The notes: generated from the letters alone by a model not told the origin. Positions 51,634 through 60,851 are shown, numbered from the stretch's first letter. The stretch is 64,000 nt of DNA from Steroidobacteraceae bacterium (GCA_041395505.1 JAWLAG010000001.1:744001-808000); one strand, 5' to 3'. Program-made: numbers and translations.

Positions 51634-53045
51634 GGTGATGGCGCTTCCGGCGCGGTCTCGCTCAACCAGCTGTTGATCTCTGCGAGTGTCTCTTCGTTCA
51701 AGGTGCCGGCGGCCAGCCGCAGATTGATGACGTTGTTGATGTAGTCGTAGCGGCTGCGCAGATAGTTGGTCTCCGCCTGCACCAGTGTCCGGCGCGAATC
51801 GAGTACGTCGACCGCCGTTCGGGTGCCCACCTCGTAGCCCGCTTCGGTCGCCTTGAGGGCAGTGCGGCTGGATTCCAGGGCCTGGCGCAGCGCCTGCACG
51901 CGACTGATCTCGCTGATGACACCAAGATAGGCATCGCGTGCCTGGCGCTCGGTTGCACGCGACGTGCGCTCGAGACGCTCCTTGGCAGCGATCCAGCGGT
52001 ATTGGGATGCACGCACCTGGGACTGGGCTGCGCCGCCGGAGAATATAGGCACCGACAATTGCAGGCTGACCGACTTGTCGTTCGAGTCGCTCGTGGATAT
52101 GCCACTGTTGCCGCTCGCGAAATTGACAGTGGATTCCTGGTTGGTGTTGCTGCGGCTCGCGACCAGATCGATCGACGGCAGGTGGCCGCCGAAGGCGGCG
52201 CGCACATCGTCGCGTGCAATGTCCGCGGCCAGGCGGCTCGAAATCAGCCCCAGATTCTGCTCCATGGAGACCTCGACCCAGCGGTTTTCATCGGCCGGAT
52301 CGGGCGAGGCAAGCGGCATGTCGGTACGCGGGGCGGCCAGGAGATCGTATTCGCTGCCGGTTACTTCGCGCAGGGCTTCCTCGGTGCTCGACAGCTGTCG
52401 CTTGGCAGCGATCACCTGGGCTGCCGCGTTGTCGCGCGCGGCCTTGGCTTCCTGGACATCGGTGATTGCGATGAGACCGACTTCGAAGCGCTTCTCCGCC
52501 TGCTCGAGCTGGCGCGCGAAGGCATCGCGCGCTGCCTCCTGGGCCTGCAGGTTGTCCTTGGCGGCGAGCACGTCGAAATAACGCGAGGCGACGCGGGAAA
52601 TCAGGTCCTGCTCGGCCGCGGCATAATCGGCTTCGGCCTGGGCAACCTGCTTGTTGGCGCGCTTCAGCGCAACCCAGTTCTCCCAGGCGAAGACCGATTG
52701 GCGAAGGTCGATGCTCCAGCGATCGGTCTCGGGCTTCGAGTCGCTTGAGCCGACGAAGTTGAACACCACGAAATTACCCGAGCCCGCCGGCTGCTCGATT
52801 TCCTGCGGTCGCTGACCGGTCGATGAGCTGTCGGCCTTGGTGCGGCTCGCGGAGCCGGCGATCTGCGGCAGAAGCCCCGCCAGCGCCTGCGGCCGCGCCT
52901 CCCGATTGGCCAGGCGTGTGGCGTCCGCCTCGCGGATCAGCGGGTCGTTTGCCTTGGCCTGCTGGAATACGGCGAGCAGGTCCGCTGCGTGGACCGGGGT
53001 TGTGAGAGGTAACACCAGGGCGATGGCAGGCAGCAGGAATCTCAT
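51630..53045 (-). CDS. tolC: TolC-family outer-membrane channel
   Basis: 471 residues from the ATG at 53045 (AAGAGA about eight bases upstream). Signal peptide (LLPAIALVLPLTTPVHAA), then the duplicated TolC arrangement: DLLAVFQQAKANDPLIREADA, ANKQVAQAEADYAAAEQDLI, RFEVGLIAITDVQEAKAARD in the first half and VSLQLSVPIFSGGAAQSQVR, GYEVGTRTAVDVLDSRRTL in the second. It is the outer-membrane exit duct of type I secretion and tripartite efflux, and is a natural partner of the MacAB-like system 15 kb away. Preceded by an AT-rich dyad. Confidence 0.96.
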   Translation of the reverse strand: MRFLLPAIALVLPLTTPVHAADLLAVFQQAKANDPLIREADATRLANREARPQALAGLLPQIAGSASRTKADSSSTGQRPQEIEQPAGSGNFVVFNFVGSSDSKPETDRWSIDLRQSVFAWENWVALKRANKQVAQAEADYAAAEQDLISRVASRYFDVLAAKDNLQAQEAARDAFARQLEQAEKRFEVGLIAITDVQEAKAARDNAAAQVIAAKRQLSSTEEALREVTGSEYDLLAAPRTDMPLASPDPADENRWVEVSMEQNLGLISSRLAADIARDDVRAAFGGHLPSIDLVASRSNTNQESTVNFASGNSGISTSDSNDKSVSLQLSVPIFSGGAAQSQVRASQYRWIAAKERLERTSRATERQARDAYLGVISEISRVQALRQALESSRTALKATEAGYEVGTRTAVDVLDSRRTLVQAETNYLRSRYDYINNVINLRLAAGTLNEETLAEINSWLSETAPEAPSP

Positions 53046-53066
53046 GATTCGGTCTCTTGATATACT

Positions 53067-53084
53067 GTTATACAACACTATAAC
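53067..53084. promoter_or_regulatory. AT-rich inverted repeat upstream of tolC
   Basis: GTTATA at 53067-53072 and TATAAC at 53079-53084 flank CAACAC, in a strikingly AT-rich island between the rhodanese stop (53102) and tolC start (53045). It may be the tolC promoter core or an operator. Confidence 0.4.
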
Positions 53085-53101
53085 TGTTGTTCGATGTCGA
53101 T

Positions 53102-53425
53102 TCAATAGGTTGGCAGGGACGGATCGACCTGTGCCCGCCAGGCGAGCATGCCGCCCGCCAGATTGACGACTCGTTGAAATCCCTGCGCCGCAAGCCACTG
53201 CGCGACGCTGTAACTGCGCGCGCCGGACCGGCAAATCACTACGACCTCGCGAGCCGGGTCGAGTTCCGGCACGCGCTTGCCGATGTCGTTCATCGGAATA
53301 TTGATGATATCCGCGAGGCGCATGATGTCGAGTTCCCATGGCTCGCGCACATCGAGGAGGACGGGCAAGGTTGTCCCCGAGAGTCGTTCTTTGAGTTCAA
53401 GCGGTGAAATTTCGGTAACGGTCAT
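53102..53425 (-). CDS. Single-domain rhodanese (GlpE-like sulfurtransferase)
   Basis: 107 residues. LPVLLDVREPWEL, INIPMNDI and the active-site loop VVICRSGARS with catalytic Cys followed by R-S-G-A-R, then GFQRVVNLAGGMLAWR. It transfers sulfane sulfur from thiosulfate or similar donors. One base after the pcm stop and 56 bases before tolC; the pcm-rhodanese-tolC-waaA order is common in gammaproteobacteria. Confidence 0.95.
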   Translation of the reverse strand: MTVTEISPLELKERLSGTTLPVLLDVREPWELDIMRLADIINIPMNDIGKRVPELDPAREVVVICRSGARSYSVAQWLAAQGFQRVVNLAGGMLAWRAQVDPSLPTY

Positions 53426-53426
53426 C

Positions 53427-54077
53427 TCAGAACTCGAAGGCTGCAGGTTCGGGCGCGTTGCGCAGGGTATCGACCGAGGTTTCGAACAGGTCTTCGCTGG
53501 CGAAATCCTGGTCGTTGCCGCGACGGACGAGCTGCGCGGTCATGAGCGGCGCGCGACCCGTGATGACGAACATGCGTCCGCCCGGCGCGAGATGCTCGCG
53601 AAAATGGCGGTCCGGCAGCGGTAGCGAACCGGTCACGGCGATGACGTCATAGGGTCCGCCGAGTTCGCTCGCGAAGGCATCGCCGGTGACGAAATCGACA
53701 TTGCGGTAATCGAATGGAGCGAGATTCGCGCGCGCCGTTGTTGCGAGGTCGCTGTGGATTTCGATGCTGCGCAGCATTTGGCACGATCTGGCAAGGAGCG
53801 CGGTGACATAGCCCGTCCCCGTGCCGATCTCGAGCACTTGTTCATCGCCACGCAGCTGCAGGACCTGCAGCATGCGCCCAACCAGCTTGGGCGCGAGCAT
53901 GTGTTCACCGTGGCCGATCGGGATCGCCGTGTCGGCAAAGGCAACACTCGCGAATTCCCCGGGCACGAAACGCTCGCGCGGTACCCGCCGCATGGCTGTC
54001 AGGACCGCGTCGTCGAGTACCTCCCAGGCGCGCACCTGCTGCGAAATCATCTGTTCACGGGCCGCTTCGACCAGCAT
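53427..54077 (-). CDS. pcm: Protein-L-isoaspartate O-methyltransferase
   Basis: 216 residues. REQMISQQVRAWEVLDDAVL, VPRERFVPGEFASVAFADTAIPIGHGEHMLAPKLVGRMLQ (split) and the SAM motif VLEIGTGTGYVTALLA define PCMT. A C-terminal FVITGRAPLMTAQLV and NAPEPAAFEF complete it; the active-site segment is IPIGHGEHML where many enzymes have IGxGQTxS, so the Gln-Thr-x-Ser is replaced by Glu-His-x-Leu. It repairs damaged aspartyl residues, or in this branch may act on another substrate. Confidence 0.9.
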   Translation of the reverse strand: MLVEAAREQMISQQVRAWEVLDDAVLTAMRRVPRERFVPGEFASVAFADTAIPIGHGEHMLAPKLVGRMLQVLQLRGDEQVLEIGTGTGYVTALLARSCQMLRSIEIHSDLATTARANLAPFDYRNVDFVTGDAFASELGGPYDVIAVTGSLPLPDRHFREHLAPGGRMFVITGRAPLMTAQLVRRGNDQDFASEDLFETSVDTLRNAPEPAAFEF

Positions 54078-54235
54078 GAGATAATGCTCCTACAATTGGA
54101 CTTATTCTGACCCAGGATGCGGCAGGCAAAGGTACGGGTTTTCGGCCTGTCTGCCAAGCGGCGCCGCCCTTAGGATCATATGGTTAATGCACATGGGGTT
54201 CCGCGACGGACTCAGCTATTCTTCTTGTGACAAAC

Positions 54236-54286
54236 CAGCGGTGTTTGCCGCTGATACAACAACAAGGTCATCACCCCTGGTGGTGA
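54236..54286 (+). promoter_or_regulatory. Two small hairpins in the leader of the GGDEF-EAL gene
   Basis: CAGCGG-TGTTTG-CCGCTG (54236-54253) and TCACC-CCTGGT-GGTGA (54271-54286) lie in the 225-base gap before the c-di-GMP enzyme gene; the second ends three bases before its AAGAGG ribosome-binding site. They could influence translation. The rest of the gap (54078-54235) shows nothing clear. I do not see a known riboswitch core. Confidence 0.35.
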
Positions 54287-54302
54287 ACAAGAGGCTTCAC
54301 TC

Positions 54303-56627
54303 TTGACGATGTCGTTCCTCGGGCTTGCGAGCCTGGCACTGGTGGTGGCCATCATCGCCGTGGTGCTGCTGGCCGTACTTTATTTTCTGCAGCGCCGCCA
54401 GATTCGCGCGGTGGAGCGCATGTCGCGCGAGCTGCAACGGGTTGCCGTTGGCGGCAAGCTCACCGAGCGCATCAATGTGTCGTCGGACCAGCCCGCGCTT
54501 GCCGCACTCGAAACCGCGGTCAATCATCTGCTCGGCCGTGTTGCGACGGCCACCGACCGGCAGCGCCAGCAGCCCGCGCTGTTCGCTGAGCTCGGCGATC
54601 GCATCCACGAAGCCGTGCTGGTGCATCGCGAGATCATCCTGTACGCGAATCGCCAGTTCGCGAGCCTGCTTGGAGTCGATCGCGCCGACCTGGTCGGTCG
54701 CAGGCTCGAGGACCTCGTCGCGCCGGAATACAGCGAGCTCGTCGCCGACAACCTGGCGGCGCGGCTGGCGGGGCGCGAGGCCGCCCCTCGCTATGAAATT
54801 GAAATGGTCGGCATGCAAGGCCAGTTGAGCCGACTCGAGATCACGACGACGCCCATCGACTTCGAAGGCAACAACGCGCTGCTGATCACGGGGGTCGAGG
54901 TCGTCGAGACGCGCTCCATGCCCGCGCTGGTTCAGGCTGCTGCGCCAGCATCGCCTGGCAACACGGGCGCCCTCGCCCTGGAAGCCATAGGCGAGGCTGT
55001 CGTCACTCTCGATGGTGATGGTCGCATCGCCTATGCCAATCCGGCGGCGCTGAAGTTGATGAATGGCGCGGCGAGCGATGCCCTCGGCCGGCGCATCGAC
55101 GAAGCCCTGTCGCTGGCCGACGCTGCCGACCGGCGTATGGTGGGCGAGCCGGTATTGCAGGCGCTCTCGCAGAACACCGCAATCATCGGCAGGCGCGCCT
55201 TTGTGGTTCGCCTCGGAAACGGCGCCGAGCGCGCCGTCGAGTTCAGCGCCTGGCCAATGGCGCGCGACGGCAGCACTTCGGCAAGTGGTGTCGTGCTGCT
55301 TCTGAAAGATGTCACCGAACAACGCGGTCTGGTACGGCAGATGTCCTACCAGGCGACCCACGATGCATTGACCGGGCTCATCAACCGTGCCGAATTCGAT
55401 CACCGCCTCGCCGATGCCATCGAAGCGGCGCGATGCAATGAAGCGCACCATGTGCTTTGCTATCTCGACCTCGATCGATTCAAGCTGGTCAACGACACCA
55501 GCGGTCACCTTGCGGGCGACAGCATGCTGCGTGAACTGGCCAAGGTCATGAAGGATTGCGTGCGCGACTCGGATACGGTCGCGCGTGTCGGCGGCGATGA
55601 ATTCGCGATACTGCTGGTCGGCTGCCCGCTCGACAAGGCGCGCCAGATCGCCGATGACGTGACCCGCAAGATCGCCGACTACCGATTCGTATGGAAAGAC
55701 CGGATTTTCAATGTCGGCGTGAGCATCGGCCTCGTGGAAATCGGTCGCGAGGCCGGCAGCGCGGAAGAAACCCTCTCGGCCGCCGACTCAGCCTGCTATG
55801 TAGCGAAGAAGCAGGGCGCGGGTCGTGTTACCGTCTACTCGGCGCGCGATGAAGCGCTGGCGCGGCAAACCGGCGAGATCCAGTGGTTGCAGCGCCTGCA
55901 ATCGGCGTTGCGCGACAGTCGCTTCGAACTCAACACGCAGCAGATCGAGCGGGTCGATCAGCTCTGCGAGGATGGTCCGGCCGTCGAGGTGCTGGTCAGG
56001 CTCAAGGACGACAATGGCGAGGCCATCGCGCCGCTCGAATTCGTACGTGCCGCCGAGCGCTATCGCCTGATGGGACTGGTTGACCGCTGGGTCGTGCAGA
56101 CGACCCTGTCGGCCCTCAGCCGCGAGCTCATTGCATTGCCGGCCGACCGCTCGGTTGCGATCAATGTCTCGGGTCAGACCATCGCCGATCCGCAATTCCT
56201 CGAGTTCGTCGTCGAGTGTTTCGATCGCACGGGCGTGGCGCCCCAGCAAGTCTGTTTTGAAATGAGCGAATCGGCCGTGGTAGCCAATCTCGAGCATGCG
56301 CGGCGCTTCGTCGGCGTACTGCATGGCATCGGCTGCGAGTTCGCGCTTGATGATTTCGGCTCGGGCGTGGGCTCTTTCTCGAACCTCAAGAACCTGCCGA
56401 TCGACTACCTGAAGATCGACGGCAGCTTCACCCGCAATCTTGCCCGCGACAGTGTCAGCCGTGCAATGGTGGGCGCGATGATCGAGCTCGCGAGGACCAT
56501 GCACTTCAAGGTGATCGCCGAGCAGGTCGAGGACGCAGCGGCGCTCGACGCCGTGCGCCAGGCCGGTTTCGACTACGTGCAAGGCTATGCGATCGGCCGA
56601 CCGCAACCATTGAAAAGCGCCGCCTGA
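54303..56627 (+). CDS. Membrane PAS-PAS-GGDEF-EAL cyclic-di-GMP enzyme
   Basis: 774 residues from TTG 54303 (AAGAGG eight bases upstream; ATG at 54309 is next). One N-terminal membrane segment (residues about 8-28), two PAS domains (about 95-205 and 225-340), GGDEF domain with intact GGDEF at residues 430-434 and an RxxD inhibitory site five residues before it (RDSD), then an EAL domain whose EAL motif reads E-V-L (near residue 562) but keeps INVSGQ, CFEMSES, DDFGSG and KVIAEQVE. It may both make and degrade c-di-GMP, controlling motility and biofilm. Monocistronic; convergent with the PQQ dehydrogenase. Confidence 0.95.
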   Translation: MTMSFLGLASLALVVAIIAVVLLAVLYFLQRRQIRAVERMSRELQRVAVGGKLTERINVSSDQPALAALETAVNHLLGRVATATDRQRQQPALFAELGDRIHEAVLVHREIILYANRQFASLLGVDRADLVGRRLEDLVAPEYSELVADNLAARLAGREAAPRYEIEMVGMQGQLSRLEITTTPIDFEGNNALLITGVEVVETRSMPALVQAAAPASPGNTGALALEAIGEAVVTLDGDGRIAYANPAALKLMNGAASDALGRRIDEALSLADAADRRMVGEPVLQALSQNTAIIGRRAFVVRLGNGAERAVEFSAWPMARDGSTSASGVVLLLKDVTEQRGLVRQMSYQATHDALTGLINRAEFDHRLADAIEAARCNEAHHVLCYLDLDRFKLVNDTSGHLAGDSMLRELAKVMKDCVRDSDTVARVGGDEFAILLVGCPLDKARQIADDVTRKIADYRFVWKDRIFNVGVSIGLVEIGREAGSAEETLSAADSACYVAKKQGAGRVTVYSARDEALARQTGEIQWLQRLQSALRDSRFELNTQQIERVDQLCEDGPAVEVLVRLKDDNGEAIAPLEFVRAAERYRLMGLVDRWVVQTTLSALSRELIALPADRSVAINVSGQTIADPQFLEFVVECFDRTGVAPQQVCFEMSESAVVANLEHARRFVGVLHGIGCEFALDDFGSGVGSFSNLKNLPIDYLKIDGSFTRNLARDSVSRAMVGAMIELARTMHFKVIAEQVEDAAALDAVRQAGFDYVQGYAIGRPQPLKSAA

Positions 56628-56652
56628 GCGCGAGCAAGCACGCACCACGGCA

Positions 56653-58740
56653 TTACGGCCGGCGCTCCCCCAACGACTCGCGCGCCCGTTGGCGCAGATA
56701 GTGGCGTATCGATTCGAGCGCATCCTCGTCGAGTTCCGCAAAGGCGGGCATGCCGCGCAGCTCGAGTGCGCCACCCCGAACAACCGAAGCAAATCCTGCG
56801 GCTGATAGCGCGACCGGCGAGGCGCGCAGATCGGGCGCGAAGCCGCCGGCAACGCCTGCCAGTCCGTGGCAGGTCGTGCACTTGCGCGCATAGAGTACGG
56901 CACCTCGCTCGGCCTTACCCGAATCGATTTGCATCGTGGGGTCGTCGACGGCGACGGCCTGCGCCGGCGGTGGCGTGCCGGGCAACCGGGCCTTGCCATC
57001 GAGCGTGAAGACCAGCAGGCGATGCGGATGAGCGCCGGCTCGCCAGCCGTGCTGCGCCGCAAGCGAACCGAGGAACGCCGGCGCCGCGCCTCCGAAACCC
57101 GCAACGACCGCGATGTATTGCCGGGTGCCCGCCAGAAAGCTGATCGGCGCGCCGCTGATGCCCATGTGCGCATCGAAAGACCATAGGCGCTTGCCATTGC
57201 GCGCATCGTAGGCATTGAATCGACCATCCGCCTGGCCCTGAAAGACCAGGTCACCCGCCGTGGTCATGGTGCCGCCATTCCACAGGCCGGGGGTTGTTAC
57301 AGCCCAAACCCGCCGTTGTCCGATGGGGTCCCATGCGATGAGTTCGCTGCTGCCGGCATCCGGTGGTGCATCCTGGAGAAAATCGCCGATGCCCGGATTG
57401 ATTTCCGTTGGCACCATACGGTATCGAGCGCGATCGATGCCGCTGTCGTCGTATAGACCGGCGATGGTCTGGGTAGGTATGTAGACAAGGCCGACGGCCG
57501 CGTTGAATGACATCGGTTGCCAGTTGTGCGCACCGATGCCGCCTGGGTAGATGAGTGCGGGCGCGTTCTCGTAGCGCACGCCCGGTGCCTCGATTGGCCG
57601 TCCGCTGGTCAGGTCGATGCGTTCCGCCCAGGTTACCTTGGCAAATTTTTCCGCGCCAAGCAGGCGCCCGTCCTTGCGGTCGATGACATAGAAGAATCCA
57701 TTCTTGGGCGCATGAAGGATAACGTCACGCATCCTGCCGGCGATGCGCAGGCGCGCGAGCGTGATGTCCATGGCCGAGTTGTAATCCCAACTCTCGCCCG
57801 GTACGGTCTGATAGTGCCACTGGTATTCGCCCGTATCAGCATCGAGCGCCACGATCGAACAGACGAACAGGTTGTCACCGCCGCCGGGGCTGCGTATTTT
57901 GCGGTTCCACGGCGTGCCATTGCCGGTGCCGAGATAGATCCGATTGAATTTCGGATCGTAGGTCATCGCGTTCCAGACATTGCCGCCGCCGCCGAATCGC
58001 CACCATTCACCGCTCCAGGTTCGTGCCGCCATCGCCATGGCGTCGTTCTCGAAGCCGTCCGCGGGATTGCCCGGTACGGTATAGAAACGCCAGCGTTCCT
58101 TGCCGGTAGCGGTATCGTAGGCCGTCACATAGCCGCGTAACGGACCGTACTCGGAGCCGGCATGGCCGATGATCACCAAGTCGTTGAATACACGCGGGGG
58201 ACCGGTGATGGTGCGCTGGTCGTTCTCGTTCACCGTGAGTACGCGCCACACTTCCTCGCCGGTGCCTGCATCGAGTGCCAGCAGATGACCGCTGGTCGTG
58301 CCGACGTAGATGCGCCCCCGCCAGTAGGCTATGCCGCGCGGTCCCCAGGTAATGCGTAGCTTCTGGCCGGCGATCTTGCTCACCTGCGGATCGTGACGCC
58401 ACAGCAATTTGCCGCTGCGCGCATCGACCGCGTGCACGATGCTCTGGTCGACCGTGAAATAAATGGTGCCGTCGACCGCGAGGGGCACGGTTGCACCATT
58501 GTGTACATCCGCCAGGTCGAGCGACCAGGCGAGCCCGAGGCGCCCGACGTTGCGCCTGTTGACCTGGTCGAGTGGGGAGGCGTGCTGCTCGCTGTAACTG
58601 CGTCCGTATGAAGCCCAGTTACGGCCGTCGCGCTCATCGGACAGCGCGCGGCCATCGACTGGCGGCCCCGTCGCGCCACCGGCGGCGAGCGCGGCACAGG
58701 CCAGATAGAGCCCCGTGCCGATACTCGCGCGCGCCGACAT
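56653..58740 (-). CDS. PQQ-dependent quinohaemoprotein alcohol dehydrogenase (with cytochrome c domain)
   Basis: 695 residues from the ATG at 58740. Signal peptide, then an eight-bladed propeller of the quinoprotein ADH kind: NWASYGRSYSEQHASPLDQVN, GGNVWNAMTYDP, GNGTPWNRKIRSPGGGDNLF, the catalytic region ESWDYNSAMD and WNGGTMTTAGDLVFQGQADG; a C-terminal haem motif CTTCH. It oxidises alcohols in the periplasm and passes electrons through its own haem. The vicinal Cys-Cys usual in this family is missing (GPRGIAYWRG stands there), and the residue two after the catalytic Asp is Asn, not the Asp of lanthanide-dependent enzymes. It lies 31 bases after hppA on the same strand. Confidence 0.93.
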   Translation of the reverse strand: MSARASIGTGLYLACAALAAGGATGPPVDGRALSDERDGRNWASYGRSYSEQHASPLDQVNRRNVGRLGLAWSLDLADVHNGATVPLAVDGTIYFTVDQSIVHAVDARSGKLLWRHDPQVSKIAGQKLRITWGPRGIAYWRGRIYVGTTSGHLLALDAGTGEEVWRVLTVNENDQRTITGPPRVFNDLVIIGHAGSEYGPLRGYVTAYDTATGKERWRFYTVPGNPADGFENDAMAMAARTWSGEWWRFGGGGNVWNAMTYDPKFNRIYLGTGNGTPWNRKIRSPGGGDNLFVCSIVALDADTGEYQWHYQTVPGESWDYNSAMDITLARLRIAGRMRDVILHAPKNGFFYVIDRKDGRLLGAEKFAKVTWAERIDLTSGRPIEAPGVRYENAPALIYPGGIGAHNWQPMSFNAAVGLVYIPTQTIAGLYDDSGIDRARYRMVPTEINPGIGDFLQDAPPDAGSSELIAWDPIGQRRVWAVTTPGLWNGGTMTTAGDLVFQGQADGRFNAYDARNGKRLWSFDAHMGISGAPISFLAGTRQYIAVVAGFGGAAPAFLGSLAAQHGWRAGAHPHRLLVFTLDGKARLPGTPPPAQAVAVDDPTMQIDSGKAERGAVLYARKCTTCHGLAGVAGGFAPDLRASPVALSAAGFASVVRGGALELRGMPAFAELDEDALESIRHYLRQRARESLGERRP

Positions 58741-58771
58741 CGAAACTACGCGTCGTTGCGGCGGTGGCCGA

Positions 58772-60808
58772 TCACAGCAGCGGCACCAGCAGCAGCGCCA
58801 CGATGTTGATGATCTTGATGAGCGGGTTGATGGCAGGACCCGCGGTGTCCTTGTACGGATCGCCGACCGTGTCGCCGGTGACCGCAGCCTTGTGCGCATC
58901 GGAACCCTTGCCGCCGAAATTGCCTTCCTCAATATATTTCTTGGCGTTATCCCAGGCGCCACCGCCGGTGCACATGGAGATCGCGACGAACAGCCCCGTG
59001 ACGATGGTGCCGATCAGCAGTCCGCCGAGCGCGCGTATGCCGGCACCGGGACCCATCAGCCAGTTCATGCCGAACGCGATGACCACCGGCACCAGTATCG
59101 GCAACAAGGACGGCACGATCATCTCCTTGATGGCCGCGCGTGTCAGCAGGTCGACGGCGCGCGAGTACTCCGGCTTCGCCGTACCCTCCATGATGCCCTT
59201 GATCTCGCGAAATTGACGGCGCACTTCCGTGACCACGCTGCTTGCGGCCCGGCCGACCGCCTGCATCGCCATTGCGCCGAATAGGTAAGGTACGAGACCG
59301 CCGATGAACAGGCCGATGATCACGGCCGGATCGGACAGTTCGAACTGCACCAGCTTGCCTGTCTCCTCGAGCTTGTGGGTGTAATCGGCGAACAGCACCA
59401 GCGCCGCGAGGCCGGCCGAACCGATGGCGTAGCCCTTGGTCACGGCCTTGGTGGTATTGCCGACCGCATCGAGCGGGTCGGTGATGTCACGTACGGCTTT
59501 CGGCAGATCCGACATCTCGGCGATTCCGCCGGCGTTGTCGGTGATCGGGCCGTAGGCGTCGAGTGCGACGACCATGCCGGTCATCGACAGCATCGCGGTG
59601 GCCGCGACCGCAATGCCGTAGAGGCCCGCCATCGAGTACGACGCCCAGATGGCGATACACACCGCAAGCACCGGCAGCGCCGTGGACTTCATCGACACGG
59701 CAAGGCCGGCGATGATGTTGGTGGCATGTCCTGTTTCGGATGCCTGCGACACCGTGCGTACCGGCGCGTACTCGGTCGCCGTGTAGTACTCGGTGATGAT
59801 GATCATTGCCGCCGTGAGGCCGAGGCCGATCAGCGTGCAATAGAACATCGGCATGACGTTGTCCGGCATGATCTCGCGGGTGATGAAATAGAACGCGATG
59901 GCCGCGATCACGCCCGAGACGATGACGCCGCGATAGAGCGCGTTCATGATCTTGCCGCCGTCGCGCACCTTGACGAAGAAGGTTCCGACAATGGAGGCGA
60001 TGATCGATGCGGCGCCGAGCGCGAGCGGGTAGATGATCGCCGCTTCGCCGGCGCCCTGCAGCATCAGGCCGCCGAGGAGCATGGTGGCGACAACCGTCAC
60101 GGCATAGGTCTCGAAGAGGTCCGCCGCCATGCCGGCACAGTCGCCGACATTGTCGCCGACGTTATCGGCGATGACCGCGGGATTGCGAGGGTCATCTTCG
60201 GGAATGCCCGCTTCGACCTTGCCCACCAGGTCGGCGCCGACGTCAGCGCCCTTGGTGAAGATGCCGCCGCCGAGGCGCGCGAAAATCGAAATGAGCGAGC
60301 CGCCAAAGGCGAGCCCGACCAGCGAGCGCAGCGCATGATCGCTGCCGACCGCCGGGGCCATCAGCTTGTAGTAGAGCGCAACGCCAAGGAGTCCCAGGCC
60401 CACGACCAGCATGCCGGTGATCGCACCGCCCTTGAATGCGACCTGCAGCGCGGCATTGAGGCCCTTGTTCGCAGCTTCCGCGGTGCGCACGTTGGCGCGC
60501 ACGGAGATGTTCATGCCGATATAGCCGGCAAGGCCCGAGAGCACGGCGCCGACGGCGAAACCACCGGCGGTCGGCCAGTCACCGAGGCCGAGGCCCAGCA
60601 CCAGGAAGAGGATGACGCCGACGATGCCGATCGTGCTGTATTGGCGATTGAGATAGGCTTTCGCGCCGGCCTGCACTGCGGCTGCGATTTCCTGCATTCG
60701 CGCGCTGCCGGCCGGCAGGTTGAGAATGGACATGATCGATACAACGCCGTAAAGCACGGCAATCAGGCCGGCGGCTACTGCAAGCCACAGCCACGTCGAG
60801 GCATCCAT
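58772..60808 (-). CDS. hppA: Membrane-bound K+-independent H+-pumping pyrophosphatase
   Basis: 678 residues, about 16 membrane segments, GGGAGAA before the ATG. Catalytic motifs: FTKGADVGADLVGKVEAGIPEDDPRNPA (split), ADNVGDNVGDCAGMAADLFE, DAYGPITDNAGGIAEM and TGDTVGDPYKDTAGPA. The segment GNTTKAVTKGYAIGSA carries the Lys/Thr pair of K+-independent enzymes (K+-dependent ones have Ala). It couples PPi hydrolysis to proton export across the inner membrane. It shares strand with pfp (63454 onward) but modABC lies between. Confidence 0.97.
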   Translation of the reverse strand: MDASTWLWLAVAAGLIAVLYGVVSIMSILNLPAGSARMQEIAAAVQAGAKAYLNRQYSTIGIVGVILFLVLGLGLGDWPTAGGFAVGAVLSGLAGYIGMNISVRANVRTAEAANKGLNAALQVAFKGGAITGMLVVGLGLLGVALYYKLMAPAVGSDHALRSLVGLAFGGSLISIFARLGGGIFTKGADVGADLVGKVEAGIPEDDPRNPAVIADNVGDNVGDCAGMAADLFETYAVTVVATMLLGGLMLQGAGEAAIIYPLALGAASIIASIVGTFFVKVRDGGKIMNALYRGVIVSGVIAAIAFYFITREIMPDNVMPMFYCTLIGLGLTAAMIIITEYYTATEYAPVRTVSQASETGHATNIIAGLAVSMKSTALPVLAVCIAIWASYSMAGLYGIAVAATAMLSMTGMVVALDAYGPITDNAGGIAEMSDLPKAVRDITDPLDAVGNTTKAVTKGYAIGSAGLAALVLFADYTHKLEETGKLVQFELSDPAVIIGLFIGGLVPYLFGAMAMQAVGRAASSVVTEVRRQFREIKGIMEGTAKPEYSRAVDLLTRAAIKEMIVPSLLPILVPVVIAFGMNWLMGPGAGIRALGGLLIGTIVTGLFVAISMCTGGGAWDNAKKYIEEGNFGGKGSDAHKAAVTGDTVGDPYKDTAGPAINPLIKIINIVALLLVPLL

Positions 60809-60851
60809 GGGGCTTCTCCCGAAAAATCAATCAGTTGTAGTTGTTCATGCG

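Noticed and set aside
54181..54302. Possible c-di-GMP riboswitch upstream of the GGDEF-EAL gene (ACAAACC near 54230)
   Set aside because: The GEMM core needs GCAAACC and a downstream CGCAAAGCC-like receptor; the second part is absent and the stems do not match.
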